Origin: Pseudomonas sp. SLFW
GTDB taxonomy: Bacteria; Pseudomonadota; Gammaproteobacteria; Pseudomonadales; Pseudomonadaceae
Assembly (NCBI RefSeq): GCF_009905615.1
Contig: NZ_JAAAKW010000009.1
Location: 62,001 to 126,000 of the forward strand
Direction: 5' to 3'
Length of the DNA stretch: 64,000 nucleotides
The position numbers and the translations under genes were made by a program. Of this stretch, positions 42,347-51,348 are shown in pieces (the first letter of the stretch is position 1; the number at the start of each line of letters is the position of its first letter). The notes beneath the pieces were generated by a model that was not told where the DNA came from, searched no databases, and saw nothing but the letters and a program-made list of their open reading frames with translations.

Positions 42347-42550
42347 TCCCCACTTCCTGCTTTTTTCTCTCGTAGAACCCCTCCTCGTAATACCGAAAAA
42401 ATCTTAAACCTCATAAATCACATTAACTTCGAACCTCATCTTTTTGAGTTCTCTCGGATTTATCTGTCAGACCATTCCGAATTTCCCCAAAACTCATCTG
42501 TTACCCGTCGTAAATCTCCGTCCTGTAAGGGTTTTCCTTAAGAAGTCGCC

Positions 42551-42580
42551 TTGACGGTGTGGTGGGCGCATTCCTATAGT
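42551..42580 (+). promoter_or_regulatory. mraZ: Sigma70 promoter of the dcw cluster (Pmra)
   Basis: TTGACG (42551-42556), an 18-base spacer and TATAGT (42575-42580), about 75 bases before the mraZ GTG. It corresponds to the known mra promoter that drives the first genes of the division cluster. Confidence 0.75.
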
Positions 42581-42588
42581 GTGCGCAA

Positions 42589-42614
42589 GTGGCGGAAAGT
42601 GGCGTGAAGTGGGT
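42589..42614 (+). promoter_or_regulatory. mraZ: Triple MraZ-box array
   Basis: Three direct repeats TGGCG, TGGCG, TGGGT start at 42590, 42600 and 42610, exactly 10 bases apart. In E. coli and other bacteria MraZ binds TGGG-type direct repeats with this spacing downstream of the promoter and represses its own operon. The match is strong here. Confidence 0.7.
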
Positions 42615-42653
42615 TTTTTGACCGCAAAACGATAATATTCGGAGAAAGCGCCT

Positions 42654-43109
42654 GTGTTCCGTGGTGCAAACGCAATCAATCTCGACGCAAAGGGCCGTCT
42701 CGCTATGCCGAGCCGGTACCGTGACGAGTTGGATTCGCGTAGTGCCGGCCAATTGATCGTGACCATTGATACCGTCGACCCATGCTTGTGCATCTATCCA
42801 CTCCCTGAATGGGAATTGATCGAAGCCAAATTGCGTGAGTTGGCGACATTCCGTGAAGAGAACCGTCGTCTGCAGCGACTGTTGATCGGGAATGCAGTGG
42901 ATCTGGAGCTCGATGGCAGTGGGCGTTTTCTGGTACCGCCGCGTTTGCGCGAGTACGCCAAGCTCGACAAGCGCGTGATGCTGGTCGGCCAACTGAACAA
43001 GTTTCAACTGTGGGATGAGGACGCGTGGAACGCACTTGCTGATGCGGACCTGGCGGCCATTCAAAAACCGGGCGCGATGCCTGATGAACTGCGTGATTTG
43101 ATCCTGTGA
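42654..43109 (+). CDS. mraZ: Transcriptional regulator MraZ
   Basis: A 151-residue protein with two SpoVT-AbrB-type MraZ repeats (about 5-55 and 77-125; signatures NLDAKGRLAMPSRYR and ELDGSGRFLVPPRLR). It forms ring oligomers and represses the dcw operon in E. coli. The start is GTG with GGAG nine bases upstream. Its stop overlaps the GTG start of rsmH. Confidence 0.96.
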   Translation: MFRGANAINLDAKGRLAMPSRYRDELDSRSAGQLIVTIDTVDPCLCIYPLPEWELIEAKLRELATFREENRRLQRLLIGNAVDLELDGSGRFLVPPRLREYAKLDKRVMLVGQLNKFQLWDEDAWNALADADLAAIQKPGAMPDELRDLIL

Positions 43110-44053
43110 CTATGAATAGCGGCTTTACCCACATCACCGTACTGCTCGAAGAAGCCGTCGAGGCTCTCGCGGTGCGCGCTGATGGCTGCTATCTGGACGG
43201 GACATTCGGACGGGGCGGGCACAGCCGTCTCATCCTTCAGAACCTCGGGCCGGATGGACGGCTCCTCGGATTCGATAAAGATCCTCAAGCGATTGCCACC
43301 GGGCAAGCGCTGGCGGCCGAAGACGGCCGCTTTGTCATTGTGCAGCGCAGCTTTGCCGAGCTGGGTTCGGAAGCTCTGGAACGGGGCATTGCCGGAAAAG
43401 TCAGCGGCATCCTGCTGGACCTTGGCGTTTCCTCGCCTCAACTTGACGACCCTGAGCGCGGCTTCAGTTTCATGAATGACGGCCCGCTCGACATGCGCAT
43501 GGACCCGTCTCGTGGGGTCAGCGCCGCTGAATTCGTCAACACCGCACCGGCCGAAGAAATCGCCCGTGTGTTCAAGGAGTACGGCGAAGAGCGTTTTGCC
43601 AAACGTATGGCAGGCGCTGTCGTCGCACGTCGCGAAACCCAACCCTTTGAACGCACCGGCGACCTGGCCGAAGTGCTGAAAGTCGCCAACCCGGCGTGGG
43701 AAAAGGGTAAGAACCCGGCCACCCGTGCTTTCCAAGGGCTGCGCATTCACGTCAACAACGAACTGGGCGATCTGGAAGCCGGCCTCGATGCCGCGCTGGA
43801 AGCGTTGGAAGTGGGCGGCCGTCTGGCAGTGATCAGCTTTCATTCGCTGGAAGACCGCATCGTCAAACTGTTCATGCGCAAACTGGTCAAGGGCGAGGCA
43901 GACAACATGCCGCGCAACTTGCCGATCCGTCATCAGGCCTTCGAGCCGCGCATCAAACTGATCGGCAAGGCGCAGTTCGCCTCCGATGAAGAGACCCGCG
44001 CCAACCCACGTTCGCGCAGTGCTGTCATGCGTGTTGCGGAGAAACTCCGGTGA
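43106..44053 (+). CDS. rsmH: 16S rRNA (cytosine-1402-N4)-methyltransferase RsmH
   Basis: A 315-residue SAM-dependent methyltransferase (MraW). Motifs are ITVLLEEAVEAL, DGTFGRGGHSR (motif I) and LLDLGVSSPQLDDPERGFSF. It methylates N4 of C1402 in the ribosomal P site. The start is a GTG overlapping the mraZ stop (GTGA); an ATG two codons later is an alternative. It overlaps ftsL by four bases. Confidence 0.95.
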   Translation: MTMNSGFTHITVLLEEAVEALAVRADGCYLDGTFGRGGHSRLILQNLGPDGRLLGFDKDPQAIATGQALAAEDGRFVIVQRSFAELGSEALERGIAGKVSGILLDLGVSSPQLDDPERGFSFMNDGPLDMRMDPSRGVSAAEFVNTAPAEEIARVFKEYGEERFAKRMAGAVVARRETQPFERTGDLAEVLKVANPAWEKGKNPATRAFQGLRIHVNNELGDLEAGLDAALEALEVGGRLAVISFHSLEDRIVKLFMRKLVKGEADNMPRNLPIRHQAFEPRIKLIGKAQFASDEETRANPRSRSAVMRVAEKLR

Positions 44054-44343
44054 GCCGCGGTTTCTTCAAGCCATTGCCAGGCGGCAGCTTCTTCATGCTG
44101 CTGCTGTTCATTGCCGTCCTTGTGTCGGCAATCGGCGTTGCCTACAGCGCTCACTGGAACCGTCAGTTGCTGAACTCGCTGTATTCCGAACTCAGCGTGC
44201 GTGACAAGGCCCAGGCTGAGTGGGGCCGTCTGATTCTGGAACAAAGCACCTGGACCGCTCATAGCCGCATCGAAGCGCTGGCGACCGATCAACTGAAAAT
44301 GCGTATCCCGAACGCCGCCGATATCCGGATGGTGTCGCCATGA
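44050..44343 (+). CDS. ftsL: Cell division protein FtsL
   Basis: A 97-residue bitopic inner-membrane protein with a short cytoplasmic tail, one transmembrane helix (about 14-34) and a periplasmic leucine-zipper-like coiled coil. With FtsB and FtsQ it forms the divisome scaffold that activates FtsWI. GTG start overlaps the rsmH stop and its own stop overlaps ftsI, so it depends on translational coupling. Confidence 0.93.
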   Translation: MSRGFFKPLPGGSFFMLLLFIAVLVSAIGVAYSAHWNRQLLNSLYSELSVRDKAQAEWGRLILEQSTWTAHSRIEALATDQLKMRIPNAADIRMVSP

Positions 44344-46088
44344 TGAAACTCGAAGGGGCACTCTACCCTTGGCGGTTCCGCGTCGTGGTCGGCCTGTTGT
44401 CGGTGCTGGTGGCGGCAATTGCCTATCGCATCGTCGACCTGCAGGTCATCGATCATCGCTTCCTCATTGAGCAGGGCGATGCGCGCAGCCTGCGTAACGT
44501 TTCGATTCCTGCGCACCGTGGTCTGATCACAGACCGTAACGGCGAGCCTCTGGCCGTCAGTACGCCGGTGACCACCATTTGGGCCAACCCGTCCGAAATG
44601 CAGGCTGACAAGAGCAAGTGGCCGCAACTGGCGCAGGCACTGGGTCAAGACCCGAAGGCCATGGCTGACCGGCTAAACGAGCAGGCCACTAAAGAATTCA
44701 TCTACCTGGTTCGCGGGCTGACCCCGGAGCAGGGCCAGTCAGTGCTCGACCTGAAAGTACCGGGTGTGTACGGCAAGGAAGAATTCCGTCGTTTCTACCC
44801 GGCGGGCGATGTCACTGCACACATGGTCGGCTTCACCGACCTCGACGACCACGGTCGCGAAGGTGTCGAGCTGGCCTATGACGACTGGCTGGCCGGTGTG
44901 CCGGGTCGGCGGCAAGTGATCAAGGATCGGCGCGGCAGGCTCATCAAGGACCTGCAAGTGAAGAAAAACGCCAAGGCCGGGAAGACCTTGGCTTTGTCTA
45001 TTGATCTGCGTCTGCAATACCTGGCGACCCGCGAGCTGCGCAACGCGATTCAGGAAAACGACGCCAAGGCTGGCAGCCTGGTGATCATGGACGTGAAAAC
45101 TGGCGAAGTGCTGGCGATGGTCAATCAGCCGACCTACAACCCGAACAACCGTCGCACCATGGTCCCCGCCGCGATGCGTAACCGCGCGATCATTGACGTG
45201 TTCGAACCCGGTTCGACCATGAAACCGATCTCCATGACCGCCGCCCTCGACAGTGGCCGCTGGAAACCCAGCGATAAGGTGGAGGTGTACCCGGGCACTC
45301 TGCAGATCGGCAAATACACCATCCGTGACGTGACCAAGACCGAAGGCCCGATCCTCGACCTGACCGGCATCCTGATCAACTCCAGTAACGTCGGCATGAG
45401 TAAGGTCGCGTTCGACGTCGGCGGCGAAGCGATCTTCCGCGCCATGCAACGTGTAGGTCTGGGCCAGTACACCGGCCTGGGCTTTCCAGGCGAACGCGTT
45501 GGCAACCTGCCGAATTATCGGGAGTGGCGCAAGGCTGAAACCGCAACGCTGTCCTACGGCTACGGCCTGTCGGTGACCGCGCTGCAACTGGTGCACGCGT
45601 ATTCAGCGCTGGCCAACAACGGCAAGATCGTCCCGCTGACCATCCTGAAAACCGACAAGCCATCGGACTCGGTTCAAGCGATTCCAGAGGCGACCGCCAA
45701 GACCCTGCAAGGCATGCTGCAACAGGTGATCGAGGACCCGCGTGGCGTTTACCGTGCTCGCGTGCCGTCGTATCACGTCGCGGGCAAGTCCGGTACTGCA
45801 CGTAAGACCTCGGTCGGCACCAAGGGCTACGCCGAAAACTCCTACCGCTCGCTGTTCGCTGGCTTCGGCCCGATGAGCAATCCGCGTTACGCCATCGTGG
45901 TGGTGATCGACGAGCCGAGCAAAGGCGGCTACTTCGGTGGTCTGGTTTCCGCGCCCGTGTTCAGCAAAGTCATGTCGGGCACGTTGCGTCTGATGAACGT
46001 GCGTCCGGACAACCTCGCGCCGGTCCCGCCTGAGCAACAAGCCAACGCGGCGCCGCTGGTCGTTCCGGTCAAGGGAGGGCGCGGCTGA
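44340..46088 (+). CDS. ftsI: Septal peptidoglycan transpeptidase FtsI (PBP3)
   Basis: A 582-residue monofunctional class B penicillin-binding protein. One transmembrane helix (about 16-36), a pedestal domain, then the transpeptidase domain with catalytic Ser in GSTMKP, SSN and KSGT motifs. It cross-links septal peptidoglycan with FtsW. The C-terminal tail is Pro/Ala-rich (LAPVPPEQQANAAPL). The start overlaps ftsL, and the stop overlaps murE by one base. Confidence 0.96.
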   Translation: MMKLEGALYPWRFRVVVGLLSVLVAAIAYRIVDLQVIDHRFLIEQGDARSLRNVSIPAHRGLITDRNGEPLAVSTPVTTIWANPSEMQADKSKWPQLAQALGQDPKAMADRLNEQATKEFIYLVRGLTPEQGQSVLDLKVPGVYGKEEFRRFYPAGDVTAHMVGFTDLDDHGREGVELAYDDWLAGVPGRRQVIKDRRGRLIKDLQVKKNAKAGKTLALSIDLRLQYLATRELRNAIQENDAKAGSLVIMDVKTGEVLAMVNQPTYNPNNRRTMVPAAMRNRAIIDVFEPGSTMKPISMTAALDSGRWKPSDKVEVYPGTLQIGKYTIRDVTKTEGPILDLTGILINSSNVGMSKVAFDVGGEAIFRAMQRVGLGQYTGLGFPGERVGNLPNYREWRKAETATLSYGYGLSVTALQLVHAYSALANNGKIVPLTILKTDKPSDSVQAIPEATAKTLQGMLQQVIEDPRGVYRARVPSYHVAGKSGTARKTSVGTKGYAENSYRSLFAGFGPMSNPRYAIVVVIDEPSKGGYFGGLVSAPVFSKVMSGTLRLMNVRPDNLAPVPPEQQANAAPLVVPVKGGRG

Positions 46089-47551
46089 TGCCTTTTAACC
46101 TGAGCAAAATCTTCGCCCAGAGCGACCGCGACCTGCTGATTCGTGAGCTGACACTGGACAGCCGCAAGGTGCGTCCGGGCGATCTGTTTCTGGCGATTCC
46201 GGGCTCGAAGGTCGATGGGCGCGATCACATCACCGACGCCATCGCTCACGGTGCTGCGGCTGTGGCCTATGAAGTGGAAGGCGCCAAGGTGCTGCCGATC
46301 ACTGACATCCCGATGATTCCGGTCAAAGGGCTGGCGGCGCAGCTGTCGGACATTGCCGGTCGTTTCTACGGCGACCCGAGCCGCAGCATGAACGTGGTCG
46401 GTGTGACCGGCACCAACGGCAAAACCAGCGTTACCCAGTTGATCGCTCAAGCGCTCGACAAGCTGGGCGAGCATTGCGGTCTGATCGGCACGCTGGGCAC
46501 CGGCTTCTATAGCGAGTTGAAAAGCGGGATTCACACCACACCTGATCCGATTTCCGTGCAGTCGACCATTTACGACCTGAAAAAAGCCGGTGCCAAGGCG
46601 CTGGCCATGGAAGTGTCGTCCCACGGTCTGGATCAGGGCCGCGTGACCGCGCTGGCGTTCGACGTGGCAGTGATGACCAACTTGTCCCGCGATCACCTGG
46701 ATTATCACGGCACCATGGAAGCGTATGGCGCCGCCAAGGCCAAGTTGTTCGCCTGGAATGACCTGCGTTGCCGCGTGATCAACCTCGACGACGCGTTTGG
46801 TCGCGAACTGGCCGCCAAGCCGCACGATTCGCGGCTGATCACCTACAGCCAGGAAGACAACAGCGCGTACCTGTTCTGCCGCGATGCGCATTTCGATGAC
46901 GACGGTGTTCGCGCCACGCTGGTGACGCCGCAGGGCGACCACGTCTTGCGCAGCAGCCTGCTAGGCCGTTTCAACCTGAGCAACGTGCTGGCTGCGGTCG
47001 GCGCGCTGATGGGGCTGGATTACCCGCTGGACGAGATTCTTAAAGTGCTGCCGAGCCTCGAAGGGCCGGTCGGTCGTATGCAGCGCTTGGGCGGCGGCAC
47101 CCGTCCGCTGGTGGTGGTCGATTACGCCCACACCCCGGACGCGCTGGAAAAAGTGCTCGACGCCCTGCGCCCTCATGCGAAAGGCCAACTGACCTGCCTG
47201 TTCGGCTGCGGCGGTGACCGTGATCGCGGCAAGCGTCCGCTGATGGCCGAAGTGGTTGAGCGTCTGGCCGACAAAGTGTTGGTCACCGACGACAATCCGC
47301 GCACCGAAGACCCCGCCCGCATTTTCGACGACATCCGCGCCGGTTTCAGCGCGGTGGACACGGTCGAGTTCGTGGCCGGTCGTGGTCAGGCCATCGCACA
47401 AATCATCGCCCAGGCCAACGCCGCCGACGTCATCGTGCTGGCAGGCAAGGGCCACGAGGATTACCAGGAAATCGATGACCAGCGTCATCCGTTTTCCGAT
47501 CTTGAAGAAGCCGCCAAGGCACTGGACGCATGGGGGGCTGCACATGCTTAA
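46088..47551 (+). CDS. murE: UDP-MurNAc-L-Ala-D-Glu--meso-DAP ligase MurE
   Basis: A 487-residue Mur ligase that adds meso-diaminopimelate. The ATP loop is GVTGTNGKTSVTQL; DNPRTEDPARIFDDI contains the DNPR motif of DAP-adding MurE. The other conserved piece is VDYAHTPDALEKVL. It overlaps ftsI by one base and murF by eight. Confidence 0.96.
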   Translation: MPFNLSKIFAQSDRDLLIRELTLDSRKVRPGDLFLAIPGSKVDGRDHITDAIAHGAAAVAYEVEGAKVLPITDIPMIPVKGLAAQLSDIAGRFYGDPSRSMNVVGVTGTNGKTSVTQLIAQALDKLGEHCGLIGTLGTGFYSELKSGIHTTPDPISVQSTIYDLKKAGAKALAMEVSSHGLDQGRVTALAFDVAVMTNLSRDHLDYHGTMEAYGAAKAKLFAWNDLRCRVINLDDAFGRELAAKPHDSRLITYSQEDNSAYLFCRDAHFDDDGVRATLVTPQGDHVLRSSLLGRFNLSNVLAAVGALMGLDYPLDEILKVLPSLEGPVGRMQRLGGGTRPLVVVDYAHTPDALEKVLDALRPHAKGQLTCLFGCGGDRDRGKRPLMAEVVERLADKVLVTDDNPRTEDPARIFDDIRAGFSAVDTVEFVAGRGQAIAQIIAQANAADVIVLAGKGHEDYQEIDDQRHPFSDLEEAAKALDAWGAAHA

Positions 47552-48914
47552 GCCACTTTCGTTCAGCGAACTGCTCCTGCCGCTCGACGCCCGACGTGTC
47601 GGCGACGACGTGAACTTCAACGGCGTCAGTATCGACAGCCGTGCCATCGAGCCGGGCCAACTATTCGTTGCGCTGACCGGTCCGCGTTTCGATGGCCATG
47701 ATTATCTCGATCAGGTCGCCGCCAAAGGCGCAGTCGGCGCGTTGGTCGAGCGTGAAATTCCAGGCAGTGCGTTGCCGCAACTGATCGTCCGCGACACCCG
47801 TCAGGCGCTGGCGCAGTTGGGGGCGATGAATCGCAACGCTTTTGTCGACAAGCCAGTGGCCGCGATCACCGGCTCCAGCGGCAAGACCACGGTCAAGGAA
47901 ATGCTCTCAAGCATCCTGCGCACGCGTGGCCCGGTGCTGGCGACCAAGGGCAACCTGAACAATGAATTGGGTGTTCCGCTGACGTTGCTGGCGTTGGCGC
48001 CAGAGTTCGACGCCGCCGTGATCGAGCTGGGCGCGAATCATGTGGGCGAAATCGCGCTGACTGTCAGCCTGACCAAACCGCATGTATCGGTGTTGACCAA
48101 CGCCGGGACTGCTCACGTTGGTGAGTTCGGCGGCCCTGACAAGATCGTCGAAGCCAAAGGCGAGATCATCGAAGGGCTGAACAGTCGCGGCACCGCCGTG
48201 CTGAACCGGGATGACAAAGCCTTCGGCATCTGGGTCGCCCGTGCGGGTGAGCGCAAGGTATTGAGCTTCTCGATGCACAACCGTGACGCTGATTTCTATG
48301 CCAGCGACCTCGGCATCGACGCCCGTGGCTGCCCGACCTTCAATTTGCACAGCCCAAGCGGCTCGGCACAGGTACAGCTGAATCTGCTCGGCGCGCACAA
48401 CGTGGCCAACGCGTTGGCAGCGGCGGCAGCGGCGCATGCCTTGGGCGTTTCGCTGCCAGGCATCGTCACCGGTCTCAATAACGTCCAGCCGGTCAAGGGC
48501 CGCACCGTCGCGCAGCTGGCGACCAACGGTATGCGCGTGATCGACGACACCTACAACGCCAATCCGACCTCGGTTGCAGCGGCCACCGACATCCTCACCA
48601 CGTTCCCGGGCCGCAAAGTGCTGGTGCTGGGTGACATTGGTGAGCTGGGCGACTGGGCGGAGCAGGGCCACCGTGACGTCGGCGCGTACGCGGCCGGCAA
48701 GGTCGACGCGCTGTATGCCGTCGGTCCGCTGATGGCCCATGCCGTGAAGGCTTTCGGGCAGGATGCCCGCCATTTTGCAAGTCAGGCTGACCTGATCGCG
48801 GCGCTGGGCGCCGAGCAAGACACGAACACCACCCTTTTGATCAAAGGTTCCCGCAGTGCCGCGATGGAAAACGTCGTCGCCGCGCTGTGTGGCAACAGTC
48901 TGGAGAAACATTAA
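47544..48914 (+). CDS. murF: UDP-MurNAc-tripeptide--D-Ala-D-Ala ligase MurF
   Basis: A 456-residue Mur ligase that adds D-Ala-D-Ala to complete the UDP-MurNAc-pentapeptide. ATP loop is AITGSSGKTTVKEML; DDTYNANPTS is the family C-domain motif. Start chosen as MLKPLSFSELLLP, which overlaps murE by eight bases; the open frame upstream lies wholly inside murE. Its stop overlaps the mraY ATG (TAATG). Confidence 0.96.
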   Translation: MLKPLSFSELLLPLDARRVGDDVNFNGVSIDSRAIEPGQLFVALTGPRFDGHDYLDQVAAKGAVGALVEREIPGSALPQLIVRDTRQALAQLGAMNRNAFVDKPVAAITGSSGKTTVKEMLSSILRTRGPVLATKGNLNNELGVPLTLLALAPEFDAAVIELGANHVGEIALTVSLTKPHVSVLTNAGTAHVGEFGGPDKIVEAKGEIIEGLNSRGTAVLNRDDKAFGIWVARAGERKVLSFSMHNRDADFYASDLGIDARGCPTFNLHSPSGSAQVQLNLLGAHNVANALAAAAAAHALGVSLPGIVTGLNNVQPVKGRTVAQLATNGMRVIDDTYNANPTSVAAATDILTTFPGRKVLVLGDIGELGDWAEQGHRDVGAYAAGKVDALYAVGPLMAHAVKAFGQDARHFASQADLIAALGAEQDTNTTLLIKGSRSAAMENVVAALCGNSLEKH

Positions 48915-49996
48915 TGCTGCTGCTGCTGGCCGAGTATCTGCAACAGTTCTACAAAGGCTTCGCGGTCTTCCAGTACCTGACCCTGCGCGGGATTCTTGGC
49001 GTGCTCACTGCACTGTCACTCTCGCTGTGCCTCGGTCCATGGATGATCCGTGCCCTGCAGAACAAACAGATCGGCCAATCCGTCCGCAACGACGGTCCTC
49101 AATCTCACCTCTCCAAGTCAGGCACCCCGACCATGGGGGGCGCGCTGATTCTGTCCGCCATCGGTATCGCGACGCTGCTGTGGGCCGACCTGACCAACCG
49201 CTACGTGTGGGTGGTGTTGATCGTCACGCTGCTGTTCGGCGGCATCGGCTGGGTCGATGACTACCGCAAGGTGATCGAGAAGAACTCGAAAGGCCTGCCA
49301 AGCCGCTGGAAATACTTCTGGCAGTCCGTGTTTGGCCTCGGCGCGGCGATCTTCCTTTATATGACTGCACAATCGCCGGTCGAAACCACGCTGCTGATCC
49401 CGATGTTGAAAGACTTCAGTATTCCGCTGGGCATCGGCTTCGTGATCTTGACCTACTTCGTGATTGTCGGCTCCAGCAACGCGGTCAACCTGACCGACGG
49501 CCTCGACGGCCTGGCCATCATGCCAACGGTCATGGTCGGCGGCGCGCTGGGCATCTTTTGCTACCTGTCGGGTAACGTGAAATTCGCAGAATACCTGCTG
49601 ATCCCGTACGTGCCGGGCGCGGGCGAGCTGATCGTGTTCTGCGGCGCGCTGATCGGTGCGGGCCTGGGTTTCCTCTGGTTCAACACCTACCCGGCACAAG
49701 TCTTCATGGGCGACGTCGGCGCATTGGCGCTGGGCGCGGCCCTGGGCACCATCGCTGTGATCGTTCGTCAGGAAATCGTGCTGTTCATCATGGGCGGTGT
49801 GTTCGTGATGGAAACCCTGTCAGTGGTCATTCAGGTCGCATCCTTTAAATTGACCGGCCGCCGCGTTTTCCGCATGGCGCCGATCCATCACCACTTTGAA
49901 CTCAAGGGCTGGCCCGAGCCGCGCGTGATCGTCCGTTTCTGGATCATCACCGTGATTCTCGTGTTGATCGGCCTTGCCACGTTGAAACTGAGGTAA
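48914..49996 (+). CDS. mraY: Phospho-MurNAc-pentapeptide translocase MraY
   Basis: A 360-residue polytopic membrane enzyme with about ten helices that transfers phospho-MurNAc-pentapeptide to undecaprenyl phosphate, giving lipid I. Catalytic aspartates are in GWVDDYRK and NLTDGLDGLA; FRMAPIHHHFELKGWPE is the conserved HHH loop. It begins inside the murF stop codon. Confidence 0.96.
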   Translation: MLLLLAEYLQQFYKGFAVFQYLTLRGILGVLTALSLSLCLGPWMIRALQNKQIGQSVRNDGPQSHLSKSGTPTMGGALILSAIGIATLLWADLTNRYVWVVLIVTLLFGGIGWVDDYRKVIEKNSKGLPSRWKYFWQSVFGLGAAIFLYMTAQSPVETTLLIPMLKDFSIPLGIGFVILTYFVIVGSSNAVNLTDGLDGLAIMPTVMVGGALGIFCYLSGNVKFAEYLLIPYVPGAGELIVFCGALIGAGLGFLWFNTYPAQVFMGDVGALALGAALGTIAVIVRQEIVLFIMGGVFVMETLSVVIQVASFKLTGRRVFRMAPIHHHFELKGWPEPRVIVRFWIITVILVLIGLATLKLR

Positions 49997-50001
49997 GCAG
50001 A

Positions 50002-51348
50002 GTGTCACTGATCGCTTCTTCTCACTTCCGCATTGTTGTCGGTCTCGGCAAGAGCGGCATGTCCCTGGTTCGCTTCCTGGCGAACCGGGGCGTGGCGTTT
50101 GCCGTCGCCGATACGCGGGAGAATCCTCCGGAGCTGGCGACCCTGCGTCGCGACTATCCGCGGGTTGAAGTGCGCTGTGGCGAGCTGGATGTCGAATTCC
50201 TCTGCCGCGCCGACGAGTTGTACGTGAGCCCCGGCCTTGCGCTGGCGACCCCTGCGTTGCAGCAGGCGGCAGCCCGTGGCGTGAAGCTGTCCGGCGACAT
50301 CGAACTGTTCGCGCGTAACGCGAAGGCGCCCATCGTCGCCATCAGCGGCTCCAACGCGAAAAGCACCGTGACCACGCTGGTCGGCGAGATGGCCGTGGCG
50401 GCAGGCAAACGCGTGGCGGTCGGCGGCAACCTCGGCACGCCCGCGCTGGACCTGCTCAACGACGACGTCGAGTTGTACGTTCTTGAGCTGTCGAGCTTCC
50501 AGCTGGAAACCACCGATCACCTCGGCGCCGAAGTCGCGACCGTGCTGAACGTCAGCGAAGACCACATGGACCGTTACAGCGGCCTGCCTGCCTACCACTT
50601 GGCCAAGCACCGGATTTTCCGGGGTGCGCGGCAAGTCGTGGTGAACCGTCAGGACGCGCTCTCGCGACCATTGATCGGCGAAGGGGTGCCGTGCTGGACC
50701 TTTGGTCTGAACAGACCTGACATCAATGGCTTCGGTCTGCGAGAAGAGAACGGCGAAAAGTACCTGGCGTTCCAGTTCGAGAACCTGATGCCGGTCAGCG
50801 AGCTGAAAATCCGTGGTGCGCACAATCAGGCGAACGCGCTGTCGGCTCTGGCCCTCGGCCATGCCGCTGGTTTGCCATTCGAGCCAATGCTCCAGGCCCT
50901 GCGCAGTTTCGGCGGCCTGGTGCATCGTTGTCAGTGGCTGCGTGAACGTCAGGGCGTCAGCTATTACGACGACTCCAAAGCCACCAACGTCGGCGCCGCC
51001 CTGGCCGCTATCGAAGGATTGGGCGAAGACATTCCCGGCAAGCTGATCCTGATCGCGGGCGGCGAAGGCAAGGGGGCGGACTTCTCCGGACTGAAAGCCC
51101 CGGTGGCCGCCCATTGCCGCGCCGTTGTCCTGATTGGACGCGACGCTGAACTGATCGCCTCCGCGCTAGGCGACTCGGTGCCTCTGCTACGCATTAAAAC
51201 TTTGGAAGAAGCTGTGCAACGTGCTGCCGAATGGGCTCAGGAAGGGGATGCCGTGCTGCTGGCCCCTGCCTGCGCCAGCTTTGACATGTTCAAGAACTTT
51301 GAAGTCCGCGGACAGATGTTCGCCCAGGCCGTGAGGGACTTGTCATGA
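50002..51348 (+). CDS. murD: UDP-MurNAc-L-Ala--D-Glu ligase MurD
   Basis: A 448-residue Mur ligase that adds D-glutamate. The P loop reads AISGSNAKSTVTT, where Ala replaces the usual Gly of GSNGKST; the lysine is kept. Later motifs YDDSKATNVGAALAA and LLAPACASFDMFKNFEVRG are typical. Start is GTG (MSLIASSHFRIVVGLGKSG), five bases after mraY, with AAGCAGA upstream. The stop overlaps ftsW. Confidence 0.95.
   Translation: MSLIASSHFRIVVGLGKSGMSLVRFLANRGVAFAVADTRENPPELATLRRDYPRVEVRCGELDVEFLCRADELYVSPGLALATPALQQAAARGVKLSGDIELFARNAKAPIVAISGSNAKSTVTTLVGEMAVAAGKRVAVGGNLGTPALDLLNDDVELYVLELSSFQLETTDHLGAEVATVLNVSEDHMDRYSGLPAYHLAKHRIFRGARQVVVNRQDALSRPLIGEGVPCWTFGLNRPDINGFGLREENGEKYLAFQFENLMPVSELKIRGAHNQANALSALALGHAAGLPFEPMLQALRSFGGLVHRCQWLRERQGVSYYDDSKATNVGAALAAIEGLGEDIPGKLILIAGGEGKGADFSGLKAPVAAHCRAVVLIGRDAELIASALGDSVPLLRIKTLEEAVQRAAEWAQEGDAVLLAPACASFDMFKNFEVRGQMFAQAVRDLS

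Larger units (their letters stand above)
42347..42653 (+). other. AT-rich spacer and mraZ promoter region
   Basis: About 200 bases after rnpB (42350-42545) are clearly AT-richer than the surroundings, with no ORF and only a small hairpin TAAGG-GTTTT-CCTTA at 42526-42540. A strong promoter and MraZ boxes follow (listed separately). Confidence 0.6.
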
